Source: Gyrodactylus bullatarudis | Taxonomy: Eukaryota; Platyhelminthes; Monogenea; Gyrodactylidea; Gyrodactylidae | Reading direction: 5' to 3' | NCBI GenBank assembly: GCA_012064415.1 | Contig: SSNU01000313.1 | Location: 349,687-413,686, forward strand | Length of the DNA: 64,000 nucleotides | In this document: positions 60,630 to 64,000 of the stretch, piece by piece | Layout of the letters: each line of letters starts with the position of its first letter | How positions within the stretch are numbered: position 1 is the first letter of the stretch | The notes under the pieces: model-generated | The model's input: only the letters and a program-made list of their open reading frames with translations | Told to the model about the DNA's origin: nothing | Database searches by the model: none | Program-made: the position numbers and the translations under genes

Positions 60630-62860
60630 AAAAATACGGTTGAAAGTAGCATCAGGAAATAAGAAAATTATTTCGTGTATTTCAACACTAAATAAAGAGT
60701 ATATTTTAAGCTTAGATTTGGTTGTATATTTGTCGCTTGATTTATCAAAAATATATTCACAGAGAAAGTACTTTTGTATCAATCAAATTTAATCCGGATA
60801 ACAAATACTCTTTCTTCCCCATACAACACTCTTACAAATCAGAATTATAAAATTAAAATAATAATTAATCTATTTTAATCCATTGGGCTATTTTATTTCT
60901 CTAATTTGTTCTTTTTACAATCAATCAGTTCGTTCATACCTGGTTTCCTTTCTTTTCTTATTTCTGAATCGCATTGCTTGTGTTTTATCACAAAAAGTTC
61001 TTGGTTATTCAGAAAAGTTCCCATCAAAATGATGATTGCTAGATATGCGAAAAAATTCTTAATAATTCTCTCCCGAATCTCAATAGAAACCTTAATTTGA
61101 GTCAGTAAATGTCTGGTTGAAAGAACTCGTTTTTAGAGTGAAAAATAATCGGAACACAAATTCAAAGTGTTTATTTTCCATTCTGATATTTGAAAATATC
61201 AAATTGATATACAAAAAAATCCCATCAAACGTTACACACTAGATAAAATTACTATTTTTCTTCTCTCTGGTTACTGAGACTGAATTTTCAAGTCATTATC
61301 ATTATGTCAGGAATCTAGATGATGAAAAAGATTTAAATGTGTTTTTCATCCGATTTTTCATCACATGAAATGTTACATTTAAATTATAGAAGCAATATTT
61401 TAACTTTCCCCATTTTTTGATAATCTTAATTTTATTCCAAAAGTGTCAAGTGAAGGACAAAATTGTCAAAATTGTACTTTAGCAGATTTATCTCTGAGAA
61501 AGATTAGATTTTAATAAGCTGTTATAATTAATAGATGCTGTTTTCACTTCTCAAATCTTATTTATTTTACAACGTATGTAATTCAAAACTAGAAAGAGTT
61601 TCCGAAATTCTTCGATTTGAAATTAGATTTCTCCACCAATCAATTTGATTATCAATTATTACTACAGAGAGAACTGAAAATTATTCAAGCATGGTACCTT
61701 TCTATATAAAGATGAATGAAAACTCTCGCTAAAGTATGAATCATTTAGTTAATCTGAACGCTTTATTCAGTGGTATTTACTAGAAAAGTTTTTAATTTCC
61801 AAAGAAAAAACAAATCTATTGTTCGAATATAGATATAATACAATATTTATAATTATTATTTTGGTATATATGGCGGATAACTTTCACGTTTCTTTTTTTT
61901 CTTGTTATAATGGATAACTGGAAACTTTATAATTATTATGATATTCTTCAAGGCGAAAAATAGGATATCTCCATATCATGGGATTATTATTATTATGTTA
62001 TGATCATTATAACTGTAATTGAAGCAAACTTATTTACTACATTTTTGTTACTGTTTCGTTATTATTGAGCGAAGAATAACCACATGCCCGTCTTTGTTTG
62101 TTATACATTACTGGATGAAAAAGATTATTGAACATTTTTGATAAAAAAGCGTTTTTAAAAAATTCTGCAAACTCACTGGAAGAAATTACGTCATGATTCA
62201 AAATCATAAAATAAAACGTTTTTAAATGTATAATTAATGGGATGATTAATTTTATCATATCGAGAGGCGGTTTTGGAAAATTTTCCCTATTGCTTACACC
62301 TTTTCATAGCTTTCTCGAGTACGATACCGGTGTAGGGAGGAGGGTTTTCAACTTATTTTTTTCTTATATCACTGCTCTGCTAAATAAGCTAGATAAACAA
62401 ACTACATGTGTTATATTTGAAATACATACAATGAGATATATTTGAAAAATATTTGATCAATTTAAAAAATCAAAAACTATTTTTTTTCATAAAAATTAAG
62501 GTAGAAAACGTAAATATTAATCTCTAATTAGGATAAAAACATGATGGACGGATCCTAAGTAAAATAAGGAGAATTATTTAAATAAAAATTCTGACCGAAA
62601 TTGAGTATTAGGGAAAAAACAAGTCATGCGATCATAGTATTTAGTTGGCCATTTACTTAATGATGAAAATCTTATCAGATAATCATTCTCCTTTTTTAAG
62701 AGTCAAATGTTTTTTTAATAATTTACTCATGAAATAGCTAAAAGAGTAAAAATTAAATTTTCTCTCTTGAAATTTACTCATTGGACCGGGTAAGCTTTTG
62801 ACAAAAAATCTTGAAAAACTCTAGAGAACAGTCATTACTTTTCAAATTTTGGAAATTTAT
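60630..62860. other. Noncoding DNA
   Basis: No supported gene or repeat. The frames of 64-73 codons here look like chance in AT-rich DNA. Confidence 0.4.
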
Positions 62861-62862
62861 CT

Positions 62863-63572
62863 AAACCTAATTGACATGAAGATGAGAATTTCCTATTTTT
62901 ACAAAAAACTCAATATTTTTATCCAGAAAGTCAGGAAAAAATTTATTTTTTGGATTCCACTATGAAATGAGCTGATTAGTTTTGAATACAAAAAAATTTA
63001 ATCTGACCAAAATTGAGCCGTTTTTTGAATTTCGGAAATGTTTCAAATTTCCACTTTTTCAACTTTCAAATCCAAAATTTTTATCGATTTCAAAGATTTG
63101 AAGCAGATAAATATTGATATTTAGGATCAAAATTAGACGAAGATTTCGAATCCCTGCAAGAATTCAAAGAAATTCGTCATTACGGTGGGAAATTGAACCA
63201 TTTGAATTTTTCGATTATCACGAGGTAAAATAATCGAAAATATAGAGATTGAACTTCTTCTTGGAAAGAGTAATTTTCTCTCAAATTCTACGGCCAAATT
63301 CGAAATCTCCGTCTAATTTTGATCCTGGATATCAATATTTAACTGCTTCAAATCTTGGATAATCGATAAAAATTTTGGATTTGAAATTTGAAACATTTCC
63401 GAAATTCAAAAAACGGCTCAATTTTGGTCAGATTAAATTTTTTTGTATTCTAAACTAATCAGCTCATTTCATAGTGGAATCCAAAAAATAAATTTTTTCC
63501 TGACTTTCTGGATAAAAATATTGAGTTTTTTGTAAAAATAGGAAATTCTCATCTTCATGTCAACTAGCTTTA
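62863..63572. mobile_element. Fold-back family P1, near-perfect ~710-bp palindrome
   Basis: Ends AAACCTAATTGACATGAAGA at the left and TCATGTCAACTAGCTTT at the right. Closely related to the 20218-20948 copy along its whole length, so both probably amplified from a recent source. No coding capacity. Confidence 0.8.
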
Positions 63573-64000
63573 AATAATCTATTTCTTGCATCATCATGTA
63601 TTTTAGCCCCCTGAGAAAAATAAATGGATTTCACTGAAGAAAATCACGTTTCCAAATCTCACTTGTATCACTTACATATGATGAGTCATTATCTGTTACC
63701 TTCAAAGAGAGCTTGAGGCTAATCTTCCACCAACCTTTCTGATCATACTATGATTCCTTCATGATATAATCCTCAAACTGAAATACCCTTTAGGATTATT
63801 ATAAATTCTCGAAATCTTTTTCTTAATTGTTTTTAGTACAGTTGTATCAGAAAGTAAAGTCCTATCAAAAATATATAGTCTAAACATAACACAATAACTT
63901 TATCAAAATATTCAATAAATGTACAGTTTTTTCAGTATTTGGAAGATCAATCATTTTTCTGCAAGTGATTTATTATTAGAGTATATTAATTTGCATCAAT
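63573..64000. other. Noncoding DNA at the window edge
   Basis: Nothing recognised after the P1 fold-back. Confidence 0.4.

Overview
This is a strongly AT-rich stretch of animal nuclear DNA with very low gene density, small exons, long introns and many non-autonomous transposons. An ephrin gene, canonical GT-AG splice sites and cytosolic-type tRNA genes show it is metazoan. An arthropod is the likeliest source; a repeat-rich parasitic copepod would fit, but that is inference from composition alone.

Layout. 1-9.9 kb: intergenic, with several TTAA-flanked MITEs, a large palindrome and a 41-bp inverted repeat. 10.4-18.9 kb (minus strand): five linked exons of an ephrin with an Eph-binding cupredoxin-type domain carrying four cysteines, a linker, one transmembrane helix and a 217-residue Gln/Asn-rich tail. 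A sixth, 26-nt upstream exon (19.4 kb) is possible; the signal-peptide exon was not found. 19.4-37 kb: long intron or intergenic DNA with fold-back elements, a family with GGGTGAA termini, MITEs and a decayed ribozyme-bearing repeat. 37.5-38 kb: a piggyBac 5' end with a start-less transposase N-terminus. 38.9-39.4 kb: a frameshifted LINE reverse-transcriptase 3' relic. 44.2-53.3 kb (minus strand): a low-confidence chain of seven small phase-compatible exons. 45.2 and 47.7-48.5 kb: repeats with hammerhead ribozyme cores, the second being a tRNA-like head fused to a complete type I hammerhead in an inverted pair. 55.5-57.5 kb: an 803-bp direct duplication, each copy with an intact tRNA-Arg(CCT). 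59.6-60.6 kb: an element with ~85-bp inverted ends, then a tRNA-derived SINE-like sequence. 62.9-63.6 kb: another large fold-back.

The ephrin is the only protein gene supported by family resemblance. Its introns are largely transposon: the 985-bp intron at 16124-17108 is mostly one fold-back plus one MITE. The most unusual content is the hammerhead-bearing repeats, together with a group of piggyBac-like MITEs sharing a palindrome just inside the terminal repeat.
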